DNA of 64,000 nt from positions 682,001-746,000 of the forward strand of contig NZ_OZ032147.1 in the NCBI RefSeq assembly GCF_964026435.1. The letters are read 5' to 3'. The DNA comes from Rickettsia endosymbiont of Gonocerus acuteangulatus (lineage in GTDB: Bacteria > Pseudomonadota > Alphaproteobacteria > Rickettsiales > Rickettsiaceae). The position numbers and the translations under genes were made by a program. This document shows positions 25,852 to 35,572 of the stretch, in pieces (position 1 is the first letter of the stretch; every line of letters starts with the position of its first letter). The notes beneath the pieces are model-generated. The model made no database searches. It saw only the letters and a list, made by a program, of their open reading frames with translations, and had not been told where the DNA came from.

Positions 25852-26385
25852 TGTGTGATTTATAGACATAGTTATAATAAGGATGTAAGCTCAAATGTAA
25901 TTTAGTTATAAAAAATACCAAAATGGACTCTAAGATTAAAATACGTTTGAGTTGGGTTAAATTATATCAAGAGTCAGGTAATGCAGGGAAAGTGTGTAGT
26001 TATTATGGTATTTCAAGATTCACCTTACGTAAATGGTATAAACGTTATGAGTTATTGGGTATTGAGGAGCTGCATTCTTTAAGCAGGAAACCGCATACAT
26101 TTCCTTTTCAGAAATTAAATGATATATCAGAGCAACAAATATAGTGTTACGACAAGAGAGGAAATTAGGAGCAAGACGTATTCAGAACGAACTAAAACGT
26201 TTACATAACATTTCGTTTTCTACGGCTACTATACATAAAGTCCTGCAGAAACATAATCTTGGTAAGATAAACTTAATAATAAAGAACTAAGAAACATTAT
26301 TAAGCTTAAAAAGGAATCATCTATGATTAATTAGTCACGAATTAAACAGACATCCTTATTGTAACTATGTCTATAAATCTCACAC
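25852..26385 (+). mobile_element. Short IS481-derived element with long inverted ends
   Basis: The left end TGTGTGATTTATAGACATAG with TTATAATAAGGATGT (25852-25886) is matched by the reverse complement of 26350-26385, with one extra base and one substitution. The termini start with TGT, as in IS481. Only a helix-turn-helix part of the transposase lies inside and the integrase core is deleted, so the element is about 530 bp and non-autonomous. Confidence 0.7.
25923..26290 (+). pseudogene. IS481-type transposase, DNA-binding part only
   Basis: The first frame (25923-26144) reads MDSKIKIRLSWVKLYQESGN and VCSYYGISRFTLRKWYKRY, a helix-turn-helix typical of IS481. After a frame change near 26140 a second frame gives VLRQERKLGARRIQNELKRL and STATIHKVLQKHNLGKI, the second helix-turn-helix of the family, and then ends at 26290. 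The DDE integrase core is missing. A C-terminal DDE fragment of similar type lies alone at 9575-9692. Confidence 0.78.
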
Positions 26386-26471
26386 CTAATATTTCTTAAA
26401 GGTAAATTATTAATTACTTTTTATTTTTAATATGGTATTTAAATAATAAATAAAAATTTTTAAGGTCCAAT

Positions 26472-28983
26472 ATGTTTAATCTGAATATAGATAATATTAT
26501 AGTTATTATATTTCTAATAATAACATTAGTTATTGGTCTTCGAGCAAGTAGAAACATCAAAGATATAGCAGAATATGCTATAGGCAATAAAGTATTTGGT
26601 AGTGGAATACTCGCAATTACCATATTAGCTACATATATTACTGGTTCTAAAGGCATAGGATATGCAGGCTATGTGTTTGATGATGGTATTTTGCCGATAT
26701 TACCATCAATTTTGTGTGGTGTGATATTTTGCTTCTCATTTATCATCTTCTTTATTTTACCACGTATTAAATATTTTGATGGTTGCTTAACTACCGCTGA
26801 ATTAATGGGACAAATTTATGGCACAAAAACTCGTTTTACTGTAGGTGTTCTTGGTAGTTTCTATACTATTACCTTAGTAACTTTACAAATTATATGGCTT
26901 GGTAACGTTGCGGAGTTGTTAGGAATGCCAAAATTATGGGGTGTAATATTTGGTGGAGCATTTTTGATAATCTACTCTTCTATAGGAGGCATAAAATCTA
27001 TCACTATTACTGATCTTATACAATTTATAGCAATAACGATAATGATACCAATGATAGCCTATGTAGTGCTTAATAAAGTTGGAGGTATAAGATCTTTAAT
27101 TACTAAAACTCCTATACAGCATTTTGATATTTTGCACCATCCTAATTTAAAGGATTATCTTATTTATTGTGTATGGTATATTTTCCCAGCTTTTCCTTTA
27201 AGTTTTCCTTTCATACAAAGGATGCTTATGGCTAGAAATAGTAAGCAGCTTACCAATAGTTATTATATTTGTATGTTTTTTCTAATTATATTCTTTGGGT
27301 TACTTACATTAATTGGTTTATCTGTTATAGTTTTGAAAGAAACAGGATATGTAAATATACCTTCTAGAGGGAGTGAAATAATTACTTATCTAATAAATAA
27401 TTACTTCTTTGCTGGTACTAAAGGCATTCTAGTTCTTGGATTAATTGGTGCGGTTATATCTACTGCTGATTCCTTTTTAAATTCAGGAGCATTATTGCTT
27501 GCTCATGATGTAATAAAACCAGTTTGTAATAAAAAAATATTAATATTGATGAACTAAAATTAGCACGTTATATTACGTTTGGACTTGGGGTAATTGCAGT
27601 ATTTACAGCATCAGTGAATAATGTTTTGCCTAGGATACAATATGCAGGAATAGTGGATTTAGCTAAAGGGATAAATATAGCATCTGAGATTGTCGCATTG
27701 ATTTTTACAATTCCTTTAATTGCCGGTATTATAGGTCTTAAAGGCAGTTCTCTTTCTTTTTTTATACCATCAATAATTACTACCGTAACTTTTATCATTG
27801 GTAAATTATTTTTTGATAACGAGCTACTAATTCCTACAAGTGTTATTATAAATTTCATTAGCTTTTTTATTAGCCATTATATTCTAAATAAAGGATTTAT
27901 AATGGTAAAAAGAGATGACAGTTTTGTAATTAATTCATCTATAAAACCTAGTTATTCCAGCAAATTATTTACATTATTAAAATCTTTTTTTAAGCAATTT
28001 ACAAATTACTCACAGCCTGAAATAGAAGGTTATGGTGCCAGTGCTAATATATTTGCGTTATTCATGATTTTTAATTATATGCTACCTTTATTCATGTATA
28101 GCTATGCAGTGCCTAATTTATACCATTGGATTTTATTACTTAGAATAATAGGTGGCTTAATGTGTATAGGGCTACTGTTAAGACCTTATTGGCCATCTAT
28201 TTTAAAAATATATTTTCCAGCATATTATCATTTAACGCTATTTTATTGTTTGCCCTTCTCTACTACTTTTATTTTTCTTCTAGAAAAAGGCAATGTAGAA
28301 TGGTTGATAAATATTACATTTGCAACAATATTATTAATTGTGCTGGTAAATTGGGTAGTATTTACAGCGTTATCTATTACCGGCACATTGCTTGCTCTTA
28401 CTATATATTACTCAATATTTGATAATTTTATCATACCAAGCACCAGTGTTATTTATACATTGGCTTATACATGTTTTTTCTCTGTTATTATTGGTATAAT
28501 TTTTGTACGCAGAAGACAACAATATGTATATATGCTACTCAATAATCAGCAAGAGTTAAGAGAGTTATATAATTCTACTACTGATAAATTAATAGATGCT
28601 TTAAATTACCAAGAAAAATTAGCTCGTGGTCTTGGTAAAGAAGGGTTAGAAATATTAAAACAAGCACAACAAGTCATAAATAATCTACGCAGACAAATGA
28701 TGATAGATTCTAGTGAAGTATTTACCAAAGCTTATAATAAGCTGACCTCTGTTACACAATATCTAGAAGAGGTAGCAATTCAAGCTAAAGATTATGTAAG
28801 ACTTGAAGTAGAAAGTATTGATATAAACTTATTGCTAAATAAGGTTAACACAAAAATAGCGAAATCAGAGAATACCCCATCTTTAGTTTTTTATAATACA
28901 GCAAATTACAAAACTATAGAATGTGATATAAATCTAACAAAAAAACTACTTATAAATACTATAATGCAAGTACATGAATATAA
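26472..28983 (+). pseudogene. Na+/solute symporter-histidine kinase hybrid, frameshifted and truncated
   Basis: The first frame (26472-27557) is a sodium:solute symporter with about ten membrane segments and the family block GSKGIGYAGYVF. Near 27536, at an A7 run in AATAAAAAAATATT, the frame breaks. The second frame continues with KNINIDELKLARYITFGLGV, more membrane segments, and then a cytoplasmic coiled region (EKLARGLGKEGLEILKQAQQ) that resembles the linker and dimerisation part of CbrA-like sensor kinases. The ATPase domain is absent because the IS4-like copy E begins at 28984. Intact proteins of this group sense or import a solute and signal by phosphorylation. Here the gene is dead twice over. 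Confidence 0.8.
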
Positions 28984-30093
28984 CAAAACTTACGCTATGT
29001 TTGGTTCTAAATATCGTAAAGATGGAGAACGCAGCTGTTGTTGCATATAGTCATCTAAAAGCCCTAACTTTATTTGGTAAACCGTTTTACCGATTGTATT
29101 TGCAGTCCTTTTGAGAAATGCCCAAACTAAAAATGCACAACTAATATGATTACGTTGAAGACGCTGTTTCCTGCATTGACAACGTTCTATCCCAGTAAGT
29201 TGCTTAATTTCTCTGTGCATGCTCTCAATTACCCATCGAAAGCCACACTCATCTTGTGCAGCTTTAGAAGATTTGTGAGTTTTGTTATTGGTAACAACAT
29301 ACTCAACTCTGTTGGTAGGAACAGTAAATTTAAACAAATTAACATGCTTATTTTTAGCAAAGCCTTTTATATGAATCTCTACTCCATGCCTGATCTCTTC
29401 ATCTGAAAATGTCAACTCTTTTACAGCTTTATAAGGTTTAGAATCGTGTGTTTTACTAACGTTTCTATTGGCTTTAATAGGGGCATAATAATATTTCCCC
29501 AGAGAGTCAACATGTTGCATAATTTTGTGTGTAGAATACCATGTGTCAAAAAGTACTGTTTGAAAAGGAATCTTCTTGCTATAAACAGCATTATTTAACA
29601 TGTTTAATAGGTGTTCTAGTTTTGTTGCTCCATCATGATCAGGTGCAAAAATTCGATAATCTATTACCCAAAACTTATTAATATCAGGGTTATAATATAC
29701 CAGACTCACTACTCCTATACCTTTAGTAACTCTACCTGTAGCTCCACTGTACTGCGATCTTGCAATTTCTATTTGCTTCGTATTCCTTTTATTTAAAACC
29801 GTATCATCAAATATTGTATATCCATTAGATGAAAAAATAACATCATTCTTGATGTGTTCCCATAACAAAGAAGGTGTATATTTTTCATTCCTTAAAAATC
29901 TATTAATAACATCATGACTACATTTCTTTGCATGTTCAGCGTAGTAGGTTAAACTATAATTCTTTTGGCTAACTATTAAAAATTGACAATCATCTGTCCT
30001 ATTAATTGGTATTGCTTGCAACTTTATCCTCTTTGACATGTTTAATTATTTTTACAATAATTTATCACTTTTTTACTCATAGCGTAAGTTTTG
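28984..30093 (-). mobile_element. IS4-like element, copy E (complete, 1110 bp)
   Basis: Perfect 16-bp inverted repeats at 28984-28999 and 30078-30093. The left flank is the kinase gene and the right flank an IS5 fragment, so the two sides do not come from one target. Confidence 0.92.
28990..30039 (-). CDS. IS4-superfamily DDE transposase, copy E
   Basis: 349 residues, complete. Differences from copy A include TDDCQF for TDYCQF, FTVPTNR for FTVSTNR, KTHKSS, and RLQRNH for RIQRNH. The last two are shared with the frameshifted copy C. The proposed DDE residues are intact. It ended the symporter-kinase gene at 28983. Confidence 0.9.
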   Translation of the reverse strand: MSKRIKLQAIPINRTDDCQFLIVSQKNYSLTYYAEHAKKCSHDVINRFLRNEKYTPSLLWEHIKNDVIFSSNGYTIFDDTVLNKRNTKQIEIARSQYSGATGRVTKGIGVVSLVYYNPDINKFWVIDYRIFAPDHDGATKLEHLLNMLNNAVYSKKIPFQTVLFDTWYSTHKIMQHVDSLGKYYYAPIKANRNVSKTHDSKPYKAVKELTFSDEEIRHGVEIHIKGFAKNKHVNLFKFTVPTNRVEYVVTNNKTHKSSKAAQDECGFRWVIESMHREIKQLTGIERCQCRKQRLQRNHISCAFLVWAFLKRTANTIGKTVYQIKLGLLDDYMQQQLRSPSLRYLEPNIA

Positions 30094-30407
30094 TAAGTAA
30101 TTGCGGTATTACGCCAGTAATTCCTCCCCCACGTAATGCTAAGATATATGGTCAAGATAACACCATATGGCATGATAAGGTTGTAAGTTATATTAGTAAG
30201 AAAGGTAACATTTATGCATTTTATAAAAAATACTGTTATGGAATTAGGGCACGAATTGAAGCTCAAATTTCAAGAATTAAGAGATGTATTGGTTCATCTC
30301 TATTAACTAAAAAAATATCATCACAAAAACGTGAAGCAATTGTTATTACCAATATTATAAATTTATGGAATTCATTCGGTAAATGTGTCGCAGTCAAAAT
30401 AGGATAA
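30094..30407 (+). pseudogene. IS5-family transposase, C-terminal fragment
   Basis: The frame running from the IS4-like end reads SNCGITPVIPPPRNAKIYGQ, then KKYCYGIRARIEAQISRIKR and a C-terminal helix ending CVAVKIG. The segment VIPPPRNA followed by the glutamate in RIEAQISRIK is the end of the IS5 DDE domain. No start codon of its own remains; a frame that opens inside the IS4-like element is a chance fusion. The first two thirds of the gene are lost. Confidence 0.78.
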
Positions 30408-30525
30408 TTACGTCTAAAAAAGACCAACAGATACCCTTCCGAACAAAGCCGGGAGAATGATCCACGCAGGCAATGCCTCCTCGCAATGACGATTCTTGAT
30501 CTATACAACAACCCACTGGATAACA
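30408..30525. repeat. Rickettsial repeat modules
   Basis: Contains GATCCACGCAGGCAATGCC and CCTCGCAATGACG, modules that recur at 31.1, 39.7, 53.3 and 62.9 kb. No gene is seen. Confidence 0.5.
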
Positions 30526-30858
30526 TTACACCGCAAAAGAATTGCCGCAACCGCATTTTGCTTTAGCTTGTGGGTTGCTGACATTGAAATATGAACTGCC
30601 TAGCTCTTCTATAAAATCAAGAGTGCAATCTAGCATAAATTTTTGAGAAATAGCATCGATAACAATAGTAGCGTTATGTTTAGTAAAAACATGATCGTCT
30701 TTTGCTATAGTATTTCTTAAAACTAGTTCGTAATTATACATTAGTCCAGAGCAACCACCGCTATCAACGGACACTCGCAGCACTAAATCCTTATCTTTTT
30801 CTAACTCTATTAATTCCTTTACCCGCTCAAAAGCTCTATCGGTAATTGTGATTGTCAC
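30526..30858 (-). CDS. erpA: Iron-sulfur cluster insertion protein ErpA/IscA-like
   Basis: A 110-residue A-type carrier that delivers Fe-S clusters to apo-enzymes. The three ligand cysteines are in DSGGCSGLMYNYEL (near residue 35) and KCGCGNSF at the C-terminus. Length and the C-terminal CGCGxSF are typical. The Fe-S substrates in this window, LipA and Nth, are possible clients. The gene is divergent from dgt, and erpA-dgt-argS linkage is common in alphaproteobacteria, which supports ErpA over IscA. The 374-bp gap to dgt is filled by repeats. Confidence 0.9.
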   Translation of the reverse strand: MTITITDRAFERVKELIELEKDKDLVLRVSVDSGGCSGLMYNYELVLRNTIAKDDHVFTKHNATIVIDAISQKFMLDCTLDFIEELGSSYFNVSNPQAKAKCGCGNSFAV

Positions 30859-31232
30859 TAAAATAACCTTGTAAAAATCTTATAAATTATATAATATACC
30901 TAATATTTCATATTTTTTCAAGGTGGATACTAAATCGTCATTGCGAGGAACTGGTCTTGTTGCATGGCTCAAGAAATATGTTTAATGTCATCCCGTGGCT
31001 TGGAAACTAGATCCAGAAAGATGTTTGTTATCTAGCTCACGTGTAGTGGGATCCAAAAATAATGAAATGAGCGTGGCAATCCAGAAAAATAATAAAAAAT
31101 GCTATAAGTTAGCATTTTTTATACTTTCTTGCTTCGTCAATTACTCCGTAATTTCCTTAGCTCAGAAGGCAAAACTGATCCACGCGGGCAACACTAGTAC
31201 CACAATAAAATAACATAGAGATAAGGATAACA
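30859..31232. repeat. Repeat-filled intergenic region between erpA and dgt
   Basis: Holds TGTCATCCCGTGGCTTGG (about 30988), GCGTGGCAATCCAGAAAAA (31072) and an imperfect hairpin TGCTATAA...TTAGCATTTTTTAT (31098-31123), all members of the rickettsial repeat set. A short frame starting at 30995 lies within the repeats and is not a gene. Confidence 0.6.
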
Positions 31233-32384
31233 ATGCTAGCTTCATATGCTTCCAATCCGCTTAAAAGCAGAGGAAGATTATACAGAGAAATACCGACATC
31301 TTACCGCAATGAGTTTGAGCGGGATCGTGATCGTATCATCCATACTAATGCATTCAGACGTTTGCAATATAAAACGCAGGTTTTTATCAACCATGAGGGC
31401 GATCATTATAGAAATAGGCTAACTCATTCTTTAGAAGTCTCAACAGTTGCTCGCTCGATTGCCAACACTTTAAACCTGTCAAGCGACTTAGCCGAGACTA
31501 TAGCACTTGCTCATGATCTTGGTCATACACCTTTTGGTCATGCGGGCGAGAGAGCTTTGAATGAGTGCATGAAAGAGCATAACGGCTTTTCTCATAACGC
31601 TCAATCCTTGAAAATACTAACCTTACTTGAAAAAAGATATGCTGCTTATAGAGGAGTAAATCTTACTTGGGAAGTTTTAGAAGGGATAGTAAAGCATAAT
31701 GGTCCTATAAGCGGCGAAGTAAATGAGTATATAGAAGAGTATAATAGCCAAAATGATTTAGAGCTTAATACTTACGCTTCTGCTGAAGCTCAAATAGCAG
31801 CACTTGCTGATGATATTAGCTATATTTCACATGATCTGGAGGATAGTATCGGTGCTAAAATTATCGATTTTAATAATCTTGCTGAGCTTAAATATATCGA
31901 CCAACATGTTTTTGAACTTAAATCAAAATATAAAAATATAAGCTCTTCTTGCTTAATATATGAAGTAGTACGCAAGCTAATGCATGAACTCATTACCGAT
32001 TTATTATGGCAAACTAAGACTAATATAAATAAAGAAAAAATTACTCATATAGATGAAATACGTAACTTAGAGTATCAAATAGTAGATTTTACTGAGAAAA
32101 CTAATGAGCGTATTAAAGAGATTAAAAAATTTCTACATGAGCGAGTTTATAAAAGTAATAGGATTACTGCAATCAGCCTTAAATATACTAAGATCGTGCA
32201 AGGCTTATTTAAGGTTTATATGGAAGATATTAATTTACTGCCTGTTAATTGGAAAATACAAATAGATTCTAGCAATCCAAATAGTAAAGCTAGAATTATT
32301 GCCGATTATATAGCCGGTATGACTGATCGCTTTGCTATTCAAGAGTATAACCAACTTTGTTCGCTCAATTTTAACAATATCTAA
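31233..32384 (+). CDS. dgt: Deoxyguanosine triphosphohydrolase-like protein
   Basis: A 383-residue HD-domain enzyme. The metal-binding histidines and aspartates are visible in [19 protein letters not shown] (near residue 60) and in [20 protein letters not shown] (near 90). [16 protein letters not shown] provides the later aspartate. Members hydrolyse dNTPs to nucleoside and triphosphate and can balance precursor pools. Length matches the short alphaproteobacterial type. A weak ribosome site, AAGGATAA, precedes the ATG. It is followed after 51 bp by argS in the same direction, the usual alphaproteobacterial order. Confidence 0.9.
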   Translation: MLASYASNPLKSRGRLYREIPTSYRNEFERDRDRIIHTNAFRRLQYKTQVFINHEGDHYRNRLTHSLEVSTVARSIANTLNLSSDLAETIALAHDLGHTPFGHAGERALNECMKEHNGFSHNAQSLKILTLLEKRYAAYRGVNLTWEVLEGIVKHNGPISGEVNEYIEEYNSQNDLELNTYASAEAQIAALADDISYISHDLEDSIGAKIIDFNNLAELKYIDQHVFELKSKYKNISSSCLIYEVVRKLMHELITDLLWQTKTNINKEKITHIDEIRNLEYQIVDFTEKTNERIKEIKKFLHERVYKSNRITAISLKYTKIVQGLFKVYMEDINLLPVNWKIQIDSSNPNSKARIIADYIAGMTDRFAIQEYNQLCSLNFNNI

Positions 32385-32435
32385 TATACCAAAATCGTAT
32401 AAACATTTTTAATTTCACTGGAATGCTTCTTAACT

Positions 32436-34166
32436 ATGAATATATTTAACAAACTAAAACACGATATAATTACTGCAAGTACGCAGCTATATAATAATTC
32501 TAAAATAGCAAATAACGCTAGTATTGAAACTCCGAAAGATAACTTTAACGGCGATTTATCAAGCAATATTGCAATGATTATTGCTGCTAAGGAAAACATT
32601 CCTCCCCGCGAAGTTGCGTTAAAATTCAAAGAAATTCTTAATGAACTACCATATATCGCAAGTATAGAAATAGCCGGACCCGGGTTTATTAATTTTACTA
32701 TCAAAGCTGATAGCTGGCACACTGCAATTAAAGATATTTTACAAAATGAATCTAAATTTTTTGAAATTGACATAGATAAAAACAAAAATGTCAATATTGA
32801 GTATGTTTCAGCTAATCCAACTGGACCGATGCATATAGGACATGCAAGAGGTGCGATATATGGGGACGTGCTTGCAAATATCTTAAAAAAAGTAGGATAT
32901 CCTGTTACGAAAGAATATTATGTTAACGATGCAGGTTCACAAATAAATGATTTAGTAAGCACAGTAATATTGCGTTATAGAGAAGCTTTAGGTGAAAAAA
33001 TTACTATCCCCGAAGGATTATATCCAGGAGAGTATTTAATTCCTGTTGGGCAAGCTTTAGCTAAAGAATATGGTGATAAATTATTAAGTATGGATGATCC
33101 AGAAAGGTTTAGAATAGTTAAAAATTTTGCCATACAAAAAATGCTAGATTTAAATAAAGAAGATTTAAAAGAACTGGGTATTAAGCACGATATATTCTTT
33201 TCCGAGCAAGCATTACACGATAACGGCGAGATAGAAAAAACTGTTAAACTGCTAACCGATATGGGGCTAATTTATGAAGGTAGCGTGCCTGCTCCCAAAG
33301 GTAAAGTTCATGATGAGTGGGAAAACAGAACCCAAGAATTATTTAAATCTACCAAATACGGTGACGATCAAGATCGTCCTATAAGAAAAGCCGATGGAAG
33401 TTGGACTTATTTTGCTTCTGATCTTGCCTATGCTAAAGATAAAATAGATAGAGGTGCAAATCACTTAATTTATGTACTTGGTGCTGATCATAGCGGGTAT
33501 GTCAAAAGAATTGAAGCGATTGTTAAAGCTTTAGGCAAAGAGCAGGTTAAAGTTGATGTTAAAATCTGCCAATTAGTAAACTTTGTTGAAAATGGTGTGC
33601 CGGTTAAGATGTCAAAGCGTCTTGGAGCTTTCGCTAGCGTGCAAGACGTAAATCATGAAGTAGGCAAAGACATTATAAGGTTTATGATGTTAACAAGAGA
33701 AAATAACAAAACGCTTGATTTTGACCTAATAAAAGTAAAAGAACAATCTAAAAAAAATCCTATATTTTATGTCCAATATGCACATGTTAGAACGCTATCG
33801 ATATTATCGAAAGCTATGGAAACGATTCCGCAATCTTATAATAGCTTTGAAGCTGGCACATATGATTTATCGTTATTATCATCGGAAGAAGAAATTGAGA
33901 TAATAAAGCTGTTAGCTAGCTGGACAAAAACTTTGGAAACAGCAGCAAAATATTTTGAACCACATAGAGTGGCGTTTTATTTGATAAATCTAGCTTCAAA
34001 ATTTCATGCTTTATGGAACTTTGGTAAGGAAAATAACGATTATAGATTCATAATAGAAAATAATGTAGAGTTAACAACAGCACGCCTTGCTCTTGCTAAA
34101 GCCATACAGAAAATTATAGCTAGTGGTCTTGAGGTTATAGGCGTAGAACCGATGGAAAGGATGTAG
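32436..34166 (+). CDS. argS: Arginyl-tRNA synthetase
   Basis: A 576-residue class I aminoacyl-tRNA synthetase that charges tRNA-Arg. The N-terminal Add-1 domain covers about residues 1-110, the HIGH motif is in NPTGPMHIGHARGAIYGD near 131, and the KMSK motif in VPVKMSKRLGAFAS near 391. The C-terminal anticodon-binding helical domain ends normally. It is in the conserved order dgt-argS-SPOR. The gene looks intact and would be essential. Downstream, a palindromic repeat carrying a MITE separates it from the SPOR gene. Confidence 0.97.
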   Translation: MNIFNKLKHDIITASTQLYNNSKIANNASIETPKDNFNGDLSSNIAMIIAAKENIPPREVALKFKEILNELPYIASIEIAGPGFINFTIKADSWHTAIKDILQNESKFFEIDIDKNKNVNIEYVSANPTGPMHIGHARGAIYGDVLANILKKVGYPVTKEYYVNDAGSQINDLVSTVILRYREALGEKITIPEGLYPGEYLIPVGQALAKEYGDKLLSMDDPERFRIVKNFAIQKMLDLNKEDLKELGIKHDIFFSEQALHDNGEIEKTVKLLTDMGLIYEGSVPAPKGKVHDEWENRTQELFKSTKYGDDQDRPIRKADGSWTYFASDLAYAKDKIDRGANHLIYVLGADHSGYVKRIEAIVKALGKEQVKVDVKICQLVNFVENGVPVKMSKRLGAFASVQDVNHEVGKDIIRFMMLTRENNKTLDFDLIKVKEQSKKNPIFYVQYAHVRTLSILSKAMETIPQSYNSFEAGTYDLSLLSSEEEIEIIKLLASWTKTLETAAKYFEPHRVAFYLINLASKFHALWNFGKENNDYRFIIENNVELTTARLALAKAIQKIIASGLEVIGVEPMERM

Positions 34167-34172
34167 TTCAAT

Positions 34173-34424
34173 TGTCATCCCGTGGCTTGGGAACTAGATC
34201 CAGTATAAAGCGAGAGAAATCGAGCTTTTAATTCTACAAAACTTACGCTATGTTTGATATAATTCCTATAAATTAAAGGATATTATAAAGTGATGCACTG
34301 TAAAAACATAGCTTTGTAGTAAGGGTTTTTAGCATATTTGCTATAACATAGCGTAAGTTTTGTCTAAAAACTTGCTGTATTTAGGCTTTTTTGCTGGATC
34401 CCGTGGACAAGCCACGGGATGACA
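34173..34424. repeat. Palindromic repeat interrupted by a MITE
   Basis: The arms TGTCATCCCGTGGCTTGG (34173 on) and AGCCACGGGATGACA (to 34424) enclose the CATAAAGCGAGAGAAATCGA module. Removing the 126-bp insert and one TCTA restores a normal 122-bp repeat like those at 14.2 and 39.6 kb. Confidence 0.8.
34237..34362. mobile_element. MITE of the IS4-like family (126 bp)
   Basis: The perfect 16-bp terminal repeats CAAAACTTACGCTATG and complement are identical to those of the IS4-like element, but there is no transposase inside. It is flanked by the 4-bp direct repeat TCTA (34233-34236 and 34363-34366). The insert interrupts a palindromic repeat whose uninterrupted form is known from other sites in this window. 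The interior is not derived from the ends of the full element beyond a few bases. Confidence 0.88.
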
Positions 34425-34441
34425 TCTCAAATATTTTATAT

Positions 34442-35128
34442 ATGATCAATAATATTTTTACTAAAATATGTCTGGTGGTTTTGATATGTATTGCTGTTAT
34501 TTATTTTGCTTATCAATATTATCAAGATAGTAGACCGGTAATTACTATTTATGCAGACGAACTACCTACAAAAATAAAACCCCCCAAAGTAGAAGATATT
34601 ATGCCGTCTGCGGTGCATAGTACTATATATGAAAACCTTATTTCTAAAAATACAAACCTTAAAAATGCAAGACTTCTTCCTGAACCTGAAAAGCCTGTTA
34701 ATATAAATTCACGCAATCAAAATGATGACCCTTTTGATATAGATTCTTCGGATGACATATCAAATCTACTTTCTTTAATAGAACCAAATAATAATTCACA
34801 AAAAGATGAAACAGATTTAAATATAATAAAACGTGATAAAGAAAGTACAGATAGCAATAAAAATATAAAAAGTTATAATAACATTAATAGTTATAAAGTG
34901 CAGCTCGGTTCAGTAAAATCGGAAGAAGATGCAATAAATGAAGGTGAGAGAATAAAAAAGAAATTTCCAAAAATCCTAAAAAACGCTATTATCACTACTC
35001 AAAAAATTAAATGTGACGATGGGAAATTTTTCTATTTAATATTAGCTGGTAACTATGATAACCTTAGTCAAGCAAAAGCAGTTTGTAAGAAATTGGCACA
35101 GAATAAGCAAAGCTGTGTATTGAAGTAG
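34442..35128 (+). CDS. SPOR-domain membrane protein
   Basis: From the ATG at 34442 this gives 228 residues; an upstream extension lies in the palindromic repeat and is not credible. One N-terminal membrane anchor ([20 protein letters not shown]) is followed by a long, low-complexity periplasmic linker rich in Asn, Asp and Ser, and a C-terminal SPOR domain ([20 protein letters not shown] to [14 protein letters not shown]). SPOR domains bind denuded peptidoglycan at the division site. Its place after dgt-argS matches the conserved alphaproteobacterial order. Likely role: cell-division or wall-remodelling protein. Confidence 0.85.
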   Translation: MINNIFTKICLVVLICIAVIYFAYQYYQDSRPVITIYADELPTKIKPPKVEDIMPSAVHSTIYENLISKNTNLKNARLLPEPEKPVNINSRNQNDDPFDIDSSDDISNLLSLIEPNNNSQKDETDLNIIKRDKESTDSNKNIKSYNNINSYKVQLGSVKSEEDAINEGERIKKKFPKILKNAIITTQKIKCDDGKFFYLILAGNYDNLSQAKAVCKKLAQNKQSCVLK

Positions 35129-35176
35129 TATACTCGTCTACCCAACTCTTTATTTAATATTTAGTGAGAATAATTT

Positions 35177-35368
35177 ATGACAACAGAGGAAGAAGATTTT
35201 GATGAAATTACACTTGAAGAAGATATGTATTTTTCAAAACTTGCAGATAAACGATTAGAAGAAGCTAAAAATTGGATAAAGCATGAAGATTTTTGGGTAC
35301 TCCTCCTGTCATTGCAAAGGTTAAAAAACACTCTCGGTGTGATCTCGTGGACAAGCCGGCATTGCTAG
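35177..35368 (+). CDS. Small acidic protein, antitoxin-like, tail from repeat
   Basis: A 63-residue frame. The first 41 residues (MTTEEEDFDEITLEEDMYFS and KLADKRLEEAKNWIKHEDFW) are acidic and helical and resemble the C-terminal toxin-binding parts of small antitoxins, though I cannot name a family. From about residue 42 the code is that of a rickettsial repeat, so the native end is lost or replaced. No toxin gene follows; parC comes next after repeats. It may be a decaying half of a toxin-antitoxin pair. Confidence 0.4.
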   Translation: MTTEEEDFDEITLEEDMYFSKLADKRLEEAKNWIKHEDFWVLLLSLQRLKNTLGVISWTSRHC

Positions 35369-35378
35369 ATGGCTCCTA

Positions 35379-35498
35379 TGTCATTCCCGCGAAAGCGGGA
35401 ATCCAGCAAAAAAAAGCCTAAATACAGAAAATTTTTAAAATTAAAAGCTCGATGTCATCTCGCTTTATGCTGGGTCCCCGCTTTTGCGGGGATGACAC
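35379..35498. repeat. Rickettsial palindromic repeat upstream of parC
   Basis: The arms TGTCATTCCCGCGAAAGCGG and CCGCTTTTGCGGGGATGACA enclose the AGCTCGATGTCATCTCGCTT module. It lies about 75 bp before parC. Confidence 0.75.
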
Positions 35499-35572
35499 TG
35501 TGTGTTTTTCTTGAGCCATACAGCAACGCCGGACAAGCCACGGGATAACACCGCAAAATAAATAAATAAATT

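Noticed and set aside
30006-30407. A 133-residue protein beginning in the IS4-like element
   Set aside because: The first residues are antisense to the transposase; only the IS5 tail from 30094 is meaningful.
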